Assembly (NCBI RefSeq): GCF_001629705.1
Contig: NZ_CP015378.1
Span: 1,364,001 to 1,428,000, forward strand
From: Fictibacillus phosphorivorans
GTDB taxonomy: Bacteria; Bacillota; Bacilli; Bacillales; Fictibacillaceae
Reading direction: 5' to 3'
Length of the DNA stretch: 64,000 nt
Below are positions 52,011 through 62,707 of this stretch, in pieces (position 1 is the stretch's first letter; every line of letters starts with the position of its first letter). The notes beneath the pieces are model-generated. The model was not told the origin of the DNA and searched no databases. It saw nothing but the letters and a program-made list of their open reading frames with translations. The translations under genes and the position numbers were made by a program.

Positions 52011-52672
52011 GTAAACAACAGCGCTGGAATGAGCTTGCAGATGTTAAGGATGAACTGGCATCAAGAGACTGGTTTCCTGGAACCAGTGGTAACGTATCCA
52101 TTAAAGTAAGCGATTCACCTCTCGCTTTTTACGTTTCTGCAAGCGGAAAAGATAAAACAAAACGTACCTCAGAAGACTTTCTTTTAGTGGATCAGTTCGG
52201 TGAACCGGTAGAAGAAACGCATTTGAAAGCTTCGGCAGAAACAGGTATTCATTGTGAAGTGTATCGGTTAACGGAAGCAGGCTGTTGTTTACACGTTCAC
52301 ACCGTGGATAATAACTTAATCTCTGAATTGTATGGTGATGCAGGAGAGATTACATTCCAAGGCCAAGAACTGATTAAAGCATTTGGGATATGGGAGGAAG
52401 AAGGCCGGATCACGGTTCCGATCGTTGAAAATTATGCTGATCTTTCGAAGCTGTCTGAAGCAGTGGGTACAGTAATCAAACAGGATACAAAAGCTGTCTT
52501 GATCCGCAATCATGGTATTACCGTATGGGGAAGAAATGCTTTTGAAGCGAAGAAACATTTAGAAGCTTTTGAGTTTCTTTTCTCTTACCACATCAAGTTA
52601 CAAACTTTAAACGTTTTAAATAAAAATCAATCATTTGGAGGCGTTAAAAATGGCACAACTACGATTTCATGA
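52007..52672 (+). CDS. mtnB: Methylthioribulose-1-phosphate dehydratase
   Basis: 221 residues; TTG 52007 overlaps the mtnX stop, with AGAGGTG about 8 bases upstream. Class II aldolase fold with zinc ligands: [40 protein letters not shown] (H-x-H pair), and a third His in [29 protein letters not shown]. It dehydrates methylthioribulose-1-phosphate to the diketo compound used by MtnW. The end of the frame overlaps the next gene by 23 bases. Confidence 0.93.
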   Translation: MSKQQRWNELADVKDELASRDWFPGTSGNVSIKVSDSPLAFYVSASGKDKTKRTSEDFLLVDQFGEPVEETHLKASAETGIHCEVYRLTEAGCCLHVHTVDNNLISELYGDAGEITFQGQELIKAFGIWEEEGRITVPIVENYADLSKLSEAVGTVIKQDTKAVLIRNHGITVWGRNAFEAKKHLEAFEFLFSYHIKLQTLNVLNKNQSFGGVKNGTTTIS

Positions 52673-53186
52673 TAACAACGAAAGAATTGAAAAACAGAGT
52701 GAGGTAGAAGCGTATCTGAACTCTCAAGAAGTTATATACGAGAAATGGGACATTGAAAAACTTCCAGCGCATCTTCGCGAAAATTTCTCGTTAAGTGATG
52801 AGGACAAAGCAGAAGTGATTCAAACCTTCCGCAGTGAGATCGATGATATTTCTGAGCGCAGAGGATATGTGACAGAAGATGTTATCTCACTTTCTGATGC
52901 GACACCAAACTTAGATGAGCTATTGAAAAACTTCTTATCAGAACATCATCACACGGATGATGAAGTACGCTTTATCGTTTCTGGACATGGAATCTTTGCG
53001 ATCGAAGGACCTAATGGAAGATTCTTCGATGTTGAACTTGAACCAGGAGACCTTATCTCTGTTCCAGAAAATTTCCGTCACTATTTCACGCTGCAAGAAG
53101 ATCGTAAAGTAGTAGCGGTTCGCATCTTTAAATCAAAAGAAGGCTGGGTTCCAATCTACGATAAACAGCCACAAGAAGCTCAATAA
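52650..53186 (+). CDS. mtnD: Acireductone dioxygenase
   Basis: 178 residues, the usual length. ATG 52650 follows TTGGAGGCGTTAAAA; the ORF before it belongs to mtnB. A cupin with metal ligands in [24 protein letters not shown] (His, His, Glu) and the fourth His in [11 protein letters not shown]. With Fe2+ it makes the methionine keto acid and formate; with Ni2+ it follows an off-pathway route. Sequence cannot tell which metal is used. Last gene of the operon; a strong terminator follows. Confidence 0.95.
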   Translation: MAQLRFHDNNERIEKQSEVEAYLNSQEVIYEKWDIEKLPAHLRENFSLSDEDKAEVIQTFRSEIDDISERRGYVTEDVISLSDATPNLDELLKNFLSEHHHTDDEVRFIVSGHGIFAIEGPNGRFFDVELEPGDLISVPENFRHYFTLQEDRKVVAVRIFKSKEGWVPIYDKQPQEAQ

Positions 53187-53192
53187 TATACA

Positions 53193-53229
53193 GAACACAC
53201 CATTTCATTCGAACGAAATGGTGTGTTTT
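53193..53229 (+). terminator. Rho-independent terminator of mtnWXBD
   Basis: AACACACCATTTC and GAAATGGTGTGTT form a 13-bp perfect stem, then TTTC. Confidence 0.88.
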
Positions 53230-53250
53230 CTTTTGAAATAACAAGTTGGC

Positions 53251-53285
53251 GCTCGTCCGGTGGCTGACAAGCACGCTGGACGAGC
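53251..53285. repeat. Inverted repeat GCTCGTCC/GGACGAGC
   Basis: Perfect 8-bp arms with a 19-base spacer, G+C-rich compared with the surroundings, between the terminators of two convergent operons. No T tract follows. Function unknown. Confidence 0.5.
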
Positions 53286-53309
53286 ACTATAAAGAAAATA
53301 CGAGCAAAG

Positions 53310-53345
53310 AAAAAAGCATCAGACTTCAGTAGTCGATGCTTTTTT
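53310..53345 (-). terminator. Terminator of the AI-2E family gene
   Basis: AAAAAAGCAT and ATGCTTTTTT with an inner GACT/AGTC helix; works on the minus strand and probably on both. Confidence 0.8.
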
Positions 53346-53362
53346 CCATTCCCTCATTATTC

Positions 53363-54451
53363 TTATAACTCTTTTGATTTTCTAAGATTGATTAAGCGAT
53401 ACGTGTGCAGGGCAATAACTTTTAACACCGCATATACTGGAACGGCTAGAATCAATCCAAGCAGACCGCCAAGGCTTCCTGCAACGAGCAAGATAGAGAT
53501 GATGGTAAGCGGATGGATATCTAGTTTTTTACCCATAACCTGAGGAGAGATTACATTTCCTTCGATCTGCTGAGCGATAACCATAACGACTAGAACTTTG
53601 ATCACCATCGCCGGTGAATCTACAATCGCTACGATCAATGCGGGAACGACTCCGATAATCGGTCCGAGGAACGGAATCACGTTTGTGAACATGGCGATTA
53701 TAGCTAGAATCAGCGAGTAGTCGATTCCGATTACGAGATAACCGATATACAGCATTGTACCCACACAGACACTGACCAAGATCTGCCCTTGGATATAAGA
53801 ACTAAGTGCGATGTCCATGTCTTTTAGAATTTTTGTTCCATTATTACGCTGTCTTTCAGGAAGTGTTTGAAGCACCATCTGTGGAGCTTTCTCACCTTCT
53901 TTAAGCATGTAATACAGTATAAAAGGTACGGTAACAAAAATCATAATAATGTTTGTAATGATTCCAATAAAGTTTGCGATGTTCGTACCAATTGTCTGAA
54001 CACTAGTAGACAGATAAGCGGTTACTTTATCAGAGATTTCTTTTACATCAAACTGTTCACTTTCTTGGAAACGGCTTACCCATTCATTCTGCTGTAAATC
54101 ATTCAGCTTAGATCGAATAGCATCGATTAAAGCAGGGGTATTCTCAATTAGATTACTAACCTGTCTTTGTAGAATCGGACCAATAGAATAGAACAGCAAT
54201 ACGAATAATCCGATCGCAAGCAGGTAGATGAGAAGGATGGATAATACCTTAGGAACTTTTCGTTTATGCAAAAACTGAACGACTGGCCGGAAAAGATAAT
54301 AAAGAACACCGCCAAGCAAAAACGGAAAAAATAACGTTTGAACAAGAACGACGATCGGCCTGAAAATAAAATCAATCTTTGTTCCTACCAAAATAATTAG
54401 AAAAATGAGGAGAAATCCGTAACCGATACGAAAAAACTTCGACTGTGGCAT
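53363..54451 (-). CDS. AI-2E family transporter (PF01594-type permease)
   Basis: 362 residues; ATG 54451 after AAAGGTGATCATTAA. About eight membrane helices and a large soluble loop (about 90-150) with FQESEQFDVKEISDKVTAYL. Family marks: FFPFLLGGVLYYLFRPVVQFLHKRKVPKVLSILLIY, YIQGQILVSVCVGTMLYIGYLVIGIDYSLILAIIAMFTNVIPFLGPIIGVVPALIVAI, and IEGNVISPQVMGKKLDIHPLTIISILLVAG. Members export small molecules or act as Na+/H+ antiporters; real AI-2 transport is shown for few. Monocistronic. Confidence 0.88.
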   Translation of the reverse strand: MPQSKFFRIGYGFLLIFLIILVGTKIDFIFRPIVVLVQTLFFPFLLGGVLYYLFRPVVQFLHKRKVPKVLSILLIYLLAIGLFVLLFYSIGPILQRQVSNLIENTPALIDAIRSKLNDLQQNEWVSRFQESEQFDVKEISDKVTAYLSTSVQTIGTNIANFIGIITNIIMIFVTVPFILYYMLKEGEKAPQMVLQTLPERQRNNGTKILKDMDIALSSYIQGQILVSVCVGTMLYIGYLVIGIDYSLILAIIAMFTNVIPFLGPIIGVVPALIVAIVDSPAMVIKVLVVMVIAQQIEGNVISPQVMGKKLDIHPLTIISILLVAGSLGGLLGLILAVPVYAVLKVIALHTYRLINLRKSKEL

Positions 54452-54609
54452 TTAATGATCACCTTTATCTTCTGAAATATGTATTCATTATATACAACTT
54501 ATAAGAACATACACAAATTTTTAAAAAACACCGGTACAAGGATAAAAGCATATGCTGAGTAATGGGCATACGTACTAGAAATGGAGTTTGTATAGAAAGG
54601 ATGAAACCA

Positions 54610-56457
54610 ATGTGCGGAATAACCGGTTGGGCAGATTGGAATCGTAACCTCACACATGAAAAAAATATATTAATCAAGATGGCCACACCTTTGTCAAAAA
54701 GAGGACCAGATGCACTCAATGTATGGAGTACCACACATGCAGGGTTTGGTCATGCTAGGTTAGCAGTAGTAGATATTGAAGGCGGCGTCCAGCCGATGAC
54801 AAGAACAAAGAACCAGTGGAATTATACGCTTTGCTACAATGGAGAGCTATACAACACAGAAGACCTACGAAAAGAACTTCTTCAAAGAGGCTATACGTTT
54901 GAGGGACATTCCGATACAGAAGTTTTGCTTACTTCCTATATCGAATGGGGAGAAAGCTGTATTGATAGGTTTAATGGTATATTTGCATTTGGAATCTGGG
55001 ACGAAGAGAAGCAAAGTTTATTTGTGGCTCGAGATCGACTGGGAGTTAAGCCGTTCTTTTATACGGAAAAAGGCGGAATGTTGTTATTTGGATCCGAAAT
55101 AAAATCCATACTCGCTCATCCTGAAGTGAAGGCTGAAGTCGATCGTGAAGGATTACAAGAGGTGTTCGGACTAGGACCATCACGTACACCTGGTAATGGT
55201 GTTTATAAAGGAATAAACGAACTTCGCCCAGCACATGCTGCGACGTATTCTAAAAACGGTCTGAAAATTTGGCGGTATTGGAACGTGGAAAGTAAACCAC
55301 ATCAAGATTCTTTAGAAGACACGATTGAAAAAGTGAAGGATCTTGTGACGGATGCAGTAACACGACAGCTGGTTGCAGATGTACCCGTGTGTACATTTCT
55401 TTCTGGAGGCCTCGATTCAAGTGCCATCACCTCAATCGCAGCTAAATATTTTAAAGAAGAAAACAAGGGTGAACTTCATACGTTCAGCATCGATTATGTT
55501 GATAATGAGAAGTACTTTAAAGCGAGTGATTATCAACCCAATTCAGATGCGTATTGGATCAATCAGATGGTTGAGGCTACAGGATCTGTTCATCATAGCT
55601 GCGTGATTGATAATGAGCTGTTGATCAATCATTTGCGTGAAGCTGTCACAGTAAGGGATCTGCCAGGTATGGCTGATGTTGATTCTTCACTATTATGGTT
55701 CTGTCGTCAGATCAAACCACAGTCAACCGTTGCATTATCCGGAGAATGTGCAGACGAAATCTTTGGAGGGTATCCATGGTTTCATAAAGAAGAGCTCTTG
55801 AATCGTCCGATGTTTCCGTGGATGCGTTCAACGGAAGCGCGTCAGAACCTCTTGCAAGATTCGTGGGCTAGCAAACTGAATCTAGCATCGTATGTGCAGC
55901 AACGATATGAAGAAACAGTGAACGAAACACCAACTTTAGAGGGAGAATCTAAAATAGAAGCGAGAAGAAGAGAGATCTTCTATTTAAATATGATTTGGTT
56001 CATGACGACTCTATTGGATCGCAAAGACCGTATGAGCATGGGAGCATCACTAGAAGTAAGGGTACCCTTTGCAGATCATAGAATTGTAGAATACGCATGG
56101 AACATTCCATGGGACATGAAAATGTTGGATGGGAGAGAGAAGGGAATACTTAGAAAAGCACTTACCGGTGTACTGCCGAATGATGTACTATATCGAAAAA
56201 AGAGTCCTTATCCGAAAACGTTCCATCCAGACTATACGAACGGTGTAAAAGATTGGTTAACGAGCATCGTCGCAAAAAAGAATTCACCTTTGTTTGAAGT
56301 GTTAAACCGAGCACGCGTTCAGGACATCATTCAAACGAATGGAGAGACGTTTAAAGAACCTTGGTTCGGTCAGCTTATGACAGGCCCACAATTAATGGCT
56401 CATCTTGCACAGATCGACAGTTGGTTAACTGATTATAATGTAAATATCATAGATTAA
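54610..56457 (+). CDS. asnB: Asparagine synthase (glutamine-hydrolysing)
   Basis: 615 residues. ATG 54610 is chosen because Cys 2 must become the N-terminal nucleophile after Met removal (MCGITGW) and GAAAGGATG lies 7 bases before. The class II amidotransferase domain (2-about 200) has RGPDALNVW, GFGHARLAVVD and LCYNGELYN; the synthetase domain has the PP-loop VCTFLSGGLDSSAITSIAA, LSGECADEIFGGYPWF and LLDRKDRMSMGASLEVRVPFAD. It makes asparagine from aspartate, ATP and glutamine. Bacilli have several paralogues (AsnB, AsnH, AsnO); I cannot say which is the orthologue. Confidence 0.93.
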   Translation: MCGITGWADWNRNLTHEKNILIKMATPLSKRGPDALNVWSTTHAGFGHARLAVVDIEGGVQPMTRTKNQWNYTLCYNGELYNTEDLRKELLQRGYTFEGHSDTEVLLTSYIEWGESCIDRFNGIFAFGIWDEEKQSLFVARDRLGVKPFFYTEKGGMLLFGSEIKSILAHPEVKAEVDREGLQEVFGLGPSRTPGNGVYKGINELRPAHAATYSKNGLKIWRYWNVESKPHQDSLEDTIEKVKDLVTDAVTRQLVADVPVCTFLSGGLDSSAITSIAAKYFKEENKGELHTFSIDYVDNEKYFKASDYQPNSDAYWINQMVEATGSVHHSCVIDNELLINHLREAVTVRDLPGMADVDSSLLWFCRQIKPQSTVALSGECADEIFGGYPWFHKEELLNRPMFPWMRSTEARQNLLQDSWASKLNLASYVQQRYEETVNETPTLEGESKIEARRREIFYLNMIWFMTTLLDRKDRMSMGASLEVRVPFADHRIVEYAWNIPWDMKMLDGREKGILRKALTGVLPNDVLYRKKSPYPKTFHPDYTNGVKDWLTSIVAKKNSPLFEVLNRARVQDIIQTNGETFKEPWFGQLMTGPQLMAHLAQIDSWLTDYNVNIID

Positions 56458-56462
56458 ACACA

Positions 56463-56496
56463 CAAAACCGGAAAACATATTGTTCTCCGGTTTTTG
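56463..56496. terminator. Bidirectional rho-independent terminator
   Basis: AAAACCGG and CCGGTTTT with an inner AACA/TGTT helix, between convergent asnB and the MATE gene. Confidence 0.75.
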
Positions 56497-56499
56497 TAT

Positions 56500-57855
56500 T
56501 TATGCAGTTGCTTCTTGTGGCACAATGAATTGTTTTTGCCACTTTCTCTTGCGCCATCTCGCCAACATAAATAGTCCGCGAAGCCATTCATCTGCAGTGA
56601 AAGCTAGCCAAATTCCTATTAAGCCTAAGTCAAATGTTATTCCTAATAAGTAAGCAAGAGGAACACTTACACCCCACATAGAGATAACACCCATTATGAC
56701 CGGAAACTTCACATCACCTGCAGCTCTCAAACTTGATATGATAACAAGATTAAAAGATCGGCCAGGTTCTAGCAGCAAAGTTAAGTATAAGAGGATAGTA
56801 CCTTCTTTAATAATCTCAGGATTGTCTGTAAAAATAGACAGCAGTGGCTTTGCGAATAGAGAAGCTACCCCTGCCATAAGAAAACTTATGATCATGGCAT
56901 ATGTCTGGCTTTTGAGACACATCTTATAAGCAGCGTCATATGATTTTGCACCTATCAAGTGACCGATTAATATTTGTGTACCTTGACCGATCGCTACAGC
57001 GAAAAGGAAGATAAACATCATAATATTAAACGTATACACTTTAGTCGTTAGTGCAGTTGTACCAAGTAGCGTAATAAAGAATGTGATCAGCATCTGAGAT
57101 CCACTATATGAAAGGTGTTCTCCGGCTGATGGCAACCCGATTTTTAATACACTCTTAATATGAAGAGGGAATAGTTTGAACGAGCTCGCAAAAGGCAGTG
57201 GTATAGAAGAACGCTTGAATAATAGATATAGAATGACAACTAAGCCTAAGAACCGACTAACAGAGGTTGAAATCGCAACACCTTCAACACCCAGTACTGG
57301 AAAACCGAAAGCTGCAAAGATAAATAAGTAGTTTCCAAATACGTTTATGATGTTCATTCCAATCGTCACGTACATAGCATCTTTCGTAAAACCGTAGCTT
57401 CTAATCGCAGCCCCAATCGTCATGATGACCGATTGTATAAAAGAAAATCCCCCTACTATCATAAGATAGCTAGATGCTTCCGCCATTAACTCAGATGGAG
57501 TATTCATCCATTTTAAAAACACATCTCCAAAGAGCAATAACGCCGCACTTAAGAGCAAGCCAAAAAGCAAGTTTGCTAAGATCGCAACGACAGCTACTTC
57601 AGCAGCCGTTCGTTCATGTTTAGCTCCTATTGCCTGTGCAATAACAACACTTGCTCCTGTAGCAACAAACCCAAACATAACAATTACGATTGAAAGCAGT
57701 TGATTCGTAAGACCCACAGCGGCTACAGAGTGATCAGAATATTGACTGAGCATGAGAGTATCAGCGTTCCCCATCAACATATGAAGCATTATTTCGATAA
57801 ATATTGGCCACGTTATGGCAAAAAGGGAAAGCTTAGCAGCTTTGTTGCCTTTCAT
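56500..57855 (-). CDS. MATE family efflux transporter
   Basis: 451 residues; ATG 57855 after GGAGAGGGATTTAC. Twelve membrane helices in two six-helix halves. Family marks: LSLFAITWPIFIEIMLHMLMGNADTLMLSQYSDHSVAAVGLTNQ in the first helix pair, GASVVIAQAIGAKHERTAAEVA, and in the second half GQGTQILIGHLIGAKSYDAAYK. It exports drugs or metabolites driven by Na+ or H+. No regulator adjoins it. Confidence 0.9.
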   Translation of the reverse strand: MKGNKAAKLSLFAITWPIFIEIMLHMLMGNADTLMLSQYSDHSVAAVGLTNQLLSIVIVMFGFVATGASVVIAQAIGAKHERTAAEVAVVAILANLLFGLLLSAALLLFGDVFLKWMNTPSELMAEASSYLMIVGGFSFIQSVIMTIGAAIRSYGFTKDAMYVTIGMNIINVFGNYLFIFAAFGFPVLGVEGVAISTSVSRFLGLVVILYLLFKRSSIPLPFASSFKLFPLHIKSVLKIGLPSAGEHLSYSGSQMLITFFITLLGTTALTTKVYTFNIMMFIFLFAVAIGQGTQILIGHLIGAKSYDAAYKMCLKSQTYAMIISFLMAGVASLFAKPLLSIFTDNPEIIKEGTILLYLTLLLEPGRSFNLVIISSLRAAGDVKFPVIMGVISMWGVSVPLAYLLGITFDLGLIGIWLAFTADEWLRGLFMLARWRKRKWQKQFIVPQEATA

Positions 57856-57937
57856 GTAAATCCCTCTCCATCGTGTTTATATTGTATGGTTTTAACATTT
57901 ACCTATTGTAACAGGTATGCGTACTTACTGAAATAAA

Positions 57938-57968
57938 ATCCCCCCACTTTTTACAGTGAGGGGAAAAC
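57938..57968. terminator. Terminator of the GH13 gene
   Basis: CCCCCCACT and AGTGAGGGG pair with one mismatch around TTTTTAC-like loop; ends just past the stop of the minus-strand amylase gene, with TTTTAT on that strand. Confidence 0.65.
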
Positions 57969-57969
57969 A

Positions 57970-59760
<1,791 letters not shown>

Positions 59761-59798
59761 CTAAGGAACGTACATTGCCTTCAACTTGTAATGGTGAT

Positions 59799-59828
59799 AG
59801 TATAAACCGCTTTCATACATAAAATCAA
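59799..59828 (-). promoter_or_regulatory. SigA promoter of the GH13 gene
   Basis: On the minus strand TTGATT (59828-59823), 18-bp spacer, TATACT (59804-59799). A near-cre (ATGAAAGCGGTTTA) lies between the boxes. Confidence 0.55.
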
Positions 59829-59833
59829 GGGAA

Positions 59834-59848
59834 ATGAAAGCGAATCCA
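59834..59848. promoter_or_regulatory. Catabolite response element (cre)
   Basis: ATGAAAGCGAATCCA fits the consensus WTGNAANCGNWNNCW at every position. It lies just upstream of the -35 box of the GH13 gene and about 20 bases before the -35 of the mdx promoter; CcpA could repress both. Confidence 0.65.
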
Positions 59849-59866
59849 AAAATAATTAAAAAAGTA

Positions 59867-59894
59867 TTGTAAAAATTCAAAGCATAGGTATAAT
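59867..59894 (+). promoter_or_regulatory. SigA promoter of the mdxEFG operon
   Basis: TTGTAA at 59867-59872, 16-bp spacer, perfect TATAAT at 59889-59894. The leader to the start codon is about 125 bases. Confidence 0.6.
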
Positions 59895-59909
59895 GAAATT
59901 GAGCAGGTA

Positions 59910-59924
59910 ATGCAATCGTTTTCA
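59910..59924. promoter_or_regulatory. Catabolite response element (cre) in the mdx leader
   Basis: ATGCAATCGTTTTCA fits WTGNAANCGNWNNCW fully. Its position just after the transcription start would let CcpA block mdx when glucose is present. Confidence 0.7.
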
Positions 59925-59978
59925 TAAACAGCAAAAACTTTATAAGAAGACAGAAAAACTTTTTTTTGCTAATTTGTG

Positions 59979-59988
59979 CAAACGTTTG
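59979..59988. promoter_or_regulatory. LacI-type palindrome (candidate MalR/MdxR operator)
   Basis: CAAACGTTTG is a perfect 10-bp palindrome with the central CG of LacI-family operators; it misses the outer cre positions. A local maltodextrin regulator is the likely ligand (inference). Confidence 0.5.
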
Positions 59989-60027
59989 TATGCTTTGATC
60001 TTTTAACAATAATAGGGGGTACGATTG

Positions 60028-61296
60028 ATGAAAAAGTTATTAGCTTTGCCTTTAACTTTTGCTCTAGCTGCAAGTGCGTTAGCTGCTTGCGGACCGCAAG
60101 AGGATAGTTCTTCTACTGGCGGTAAGAAAGAATCGGCTGCAGACAAGCCTGAAAAATTAGTAATGTGGGAAGACCAAGAAAAAGGTGCTGGAACTAAAGA
60201 TGCAATCAAAAAGTTCGAAGAGAAATACGGCATCAAAGTTGACCTAAAAGAAATTCCAATGCTAGATCAACAAGAGAAACTTCGTCTTGATGGACCTGCT
60301 AAAAAAGGACCGGATGTTATCACAACTCCGCATGACCGTATCGGGCCATTAGCGATCGAAGGTCTTATCGCTCCAATTAAAGTATCAGACGATGTAACAA
60401 AGCTTTACACTGAATCTTCAATTAACGCATTAACATATGATGGAAAGCTTTACGGCCTTCCGAAATCAACTGAAACACCTGTATTCATCTACAACAAAAA
60501 ATTAATGCCTGAAGCACCTGAATCTTTTGATGATGTACTTGCATTCTCTAAAGGTGACAAAGGTGGAGCACAGTATGGCTTCTTAGCTAACTGGACTGAC
60601 TTCTACTTTGCAAATGGTGTGCTTTCTGGATATGGAAGCTATGTATTCAAAGACGACAACGGAACGTTAGATGCAAAAGACCTTGGTCTTTCTAACAAAG
60701 GTGCTGTTGAAGGATTAGATTATATCACTAGCTGGTACAAAGACGGCTTATTCCCTAAAGGAATCATCGGTGAAAAAGCTGGCCCTACAATCGATGGTCT
60801 TTTCCAAGAAGGAAAAGTTGCTTCAGTAATGAACGGACCATGGTCTTTCCAAGGTTATAAAGATGCTGGAATCGATATCGGTGTTTCACCAATGCCTAAA
60901 CTTCCAAACGGTGAAGATGTAAAAACGTTTATCGGTGTTAAAGGTTACAACGTAAGCCAATTCTCTCCTAACCAAGAGTGGGCTGCAAAACTTGTTGAGT
61001 TCATCACAAACGAAGAAAACGCTAAGACTCGTTTTGAGAAAACAGCAGAGATCCCTCCAATCGTATCTTTAATGGAGGACCCAATCATCGCAGACAACGA
61101 AGCTGCTAAAGCTGTAGCAGTTCAATCAGAACGTGGAGTTCCAATGCCTAACATTCCAGAAATGGCAGAAGTTTGGGCTCCGGCAGCAAACGCACTTCAA
61201 TTATCTGCTACAGGTAAGTCTGAGCCAAAAGCTGCTCTAGAAAGCGCAGTTAAGACGATCGGACAAAACATTGAAGCGAACCACGGTAAAAAATAA
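60028..61296 (+). CDS. mdxE: Maltodextrin-binding lipoprotein
   Basis: 422 residues. ATG 60028 is preferred over TTG 60025; AGGGGG lies 8-9 bases before. A lipoprotein signal MKKLLALPLTFALAASALAAC ends at the lipobox Cys, followed by a Ser/Gly/Lys linker. Mature part is a maltose-binding fold: KLVMWEDQEKGAGTKDAIKKFEEKYGIKVDLKEIPMLDQQEKL, GPDVITTPHDRIGPLAIEGLIAPI, YGLPKSTETPVFIYNKKLMPEAPES, and VASVMNGPWSFQGYKDAGIDIGVSPMPKLPNG. It delivers maltodextrins to MdxFG; the ATPase (MsmX type) is not in the window. Confidence 0.93.
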   Translation: MKKLLALPLTFALAASALAACGPQEDSSSTGGKKESAADKPEKLVMWEDQEKGAGTKDAIKKFEEKYGIKVDLKEIPMLDQQEKLRLDGPAKKGPDVITTPHDRIGPLAIEGLIAPIKVSDDVTKLYTESSINALTYDGKLYGLPKSTETPVFIYNKKLMPEAPESFDDVLAFSKGDKGGAQYGFLANWTDFYFANGVLSGYGSYVFKDDNGTLDAKDLGLSNKGAVEGLDYITSWYKDGLFPKGIIGEKAGPTIDGLFQEGKVASVMNGPWSFQGYKDAGIDIGVSPMPKLPNGEDVKTFIGVKGYNVSQFSPNQEWAAKLVEFITNEENAKTRFEKTAEIPPIVSLMEDPIIADNEAAKAVAVQSERGVPMPNIPEMAEVWAPAANALQLSATGKSEPKAALESAVKTIGQNIEANHGKK

Positions 61297-61309
61297 TAAG
61301 CAGTAACTG

Positions 61310-61344
61310 GAAAGCGGTACCCAGACGTCGCGGGTGCTGCTTTC
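61310..61344 (+). promoter_or_regulatory. Stem-loop between mdxE and mdxF
   Basis: GAAAGCGGTACCC and GGGTGCTGCTTTC form a long stem with wobble pairs and an 8-base loop; no proper T tract follows. Suited to stabilise or separate the mdxE part of the message, giving more binding protein than permease. Confidence 0.6.
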
Positions 61345-61443
61345 TCTAACTATTGTGTGTGTTGGAAAGATTTCACTTTTAAATGGGTCCTAAAATCTTT
61401 CGAACAATACACAAAAGTGGGGAAAAGAAAGGGGAAACCTGTA

Positions 61444-62706
61444 ATGACACACCGTAAGACTGCAGCTTTGCTGTCCATCATTCCAGGAATGGGGCAATTT
61501 TATAACAAGCAATTTGTTAAAGGTTTCGCATTCTTGTTTTTAGCAATTTGTTATTTTATAGCATTTCTTGATTTTCTAAATATTGGACTTTGGGGAATTG
61601 TAACACTTGGAACAGAGGTGCCCAGAGATCACTCCATCTTCTTACTGGTTAACGGCGTAATCTCTATACTTGTGGTTGGCATTGGATTAGGTTTTTACTA
61701 CTTTAATATCTATGATGCTTTCCAAAACGGAAAGAAACGGGATAATGGCGTTAAACTTAACACACTAAAAGAGCAATATCACAATGTAGTAGATAAAGGG
61801 TTTCCTTATTTAATGGTTGGACCTGGATTCTTATTGTTGATCTTCGTTGTTATTTTTCCAATCATCTTTATGTTGTTGTTAGCATTTACGAACTACAACT
61901 TATACAACTCACCACCAGCAAAGCTTGTTGATTGGGTTGGTTTCAAAAACTTTATTGAGATTTTCTCACTAGACATTTGGCGTGAAACGTTTATCTCAGT
62001 ATTTGCATGGACGATCATCTGGACATTTACAGCGACTACACTTCAAGTTTCTGTAGGTATTTTCTTAGCGGTTGTTTTGAACCAGAAAGAAATTAAGTTT
62101 AAAGGGATCATTCGAACACTGTTGATCTTACCTTGGGCTGTGCCCGCATTCGTATCCATCTTAATTTTCTCAGGATTGTTCAATGACACATTCGGAGCGA
62201 TCAACCAATCAATCTTAGCACCACTTGGAATCGATTCCATACCGTGGATGACTGATCCGTTCTATACGAAGGTCGCTTTAATCTTTATCCAATCATGGCT
62301 CGGTTTCCCGTTCATCATGGCGATGACAACAGGTGTACTTCAGTCGATCCCTGGGGAACTTTATGAAGCTGCAACCGTGGATGGAGCATCGAACTGGGAT
62401 AAATTCCGTAAGATCACACTTCCGATGGTCTTATTTACAACAGCACCAATTTTAATCACGCAATACACGTTCAACTTTAATAACTTTAACGTTATCTATC
62501 TATTTAACAACGGTGGACCTGCAGTAGCTGATCAAAATGCAGGTGGGACAGATATCTTGATCTCTTGGATCTACAACTTAACGATGACTTCAGCTCAATA
62601 CAGCAAGGCTGCAGCTGTAACGGTATTATTATCGTTGATCATCGTGTCACTAGCTTTGTGGCAGTTTAGAAAGACGAAATCATTTAAGGACGAAGGAATG
62701 ATTTAA
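61444..62706 (+). CDS. mdxF: Maltodextrin ABC permease, MalF type
   Basis: 420 residues; ATG 61444 after AAAGGGGAAACCTGTA, while the ORF upstream lies in the leader. The N-terminal region (LLSIIPGMGQFYNKQFVKGFAFLFLAI) is an extra TM2-like hairpin found in Gram-positive MalF proteins. The permease core has eight helices and the EAA loop YEAATVDGASNWDKFRKITLPMVL that contacts the ATPase. It pairs with MdxG. The next gene starts two bases after the stop. Confidence 0.93.
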   Translation: MTHRKTAALLSIIPGMGQFYNKQFVKGFAFLFLAICYFIAFLDFLNIGLWGIVTLGTEVPRDHSIFLLVNGVISILVVGIGLGFYYFNIYDAFQNGKKRDNGVKLNTLKEQYHNVVDKGFPYLMVGPGFLLLIFVVIFPIIFMLLLAFTNYNLYNSPPAKLVDWVGFKNFIEIFSLDIWRETFISVFAWTIIWTFTATTLQVSVGIFLAVVLNQKEIKFKGIIRTLLILPWAVPAFVSILIFSGLFNDTFGAINQSILAPLGIDSIPWMTDPFYTKVALIFIQSWLGFPFIMAMTTGVLQSIPGELYEAATVDGASNWDKFRKITLPMVLFTTAPILITQYTFNFNNFNVIYLFNNGGPAVADQNAGGTDILISWIYNLTMTSAQYSKAAAVTVLLSLIIVSLALWQFRKTKSFKDEGMI

Positions 62707-62707
62707 T

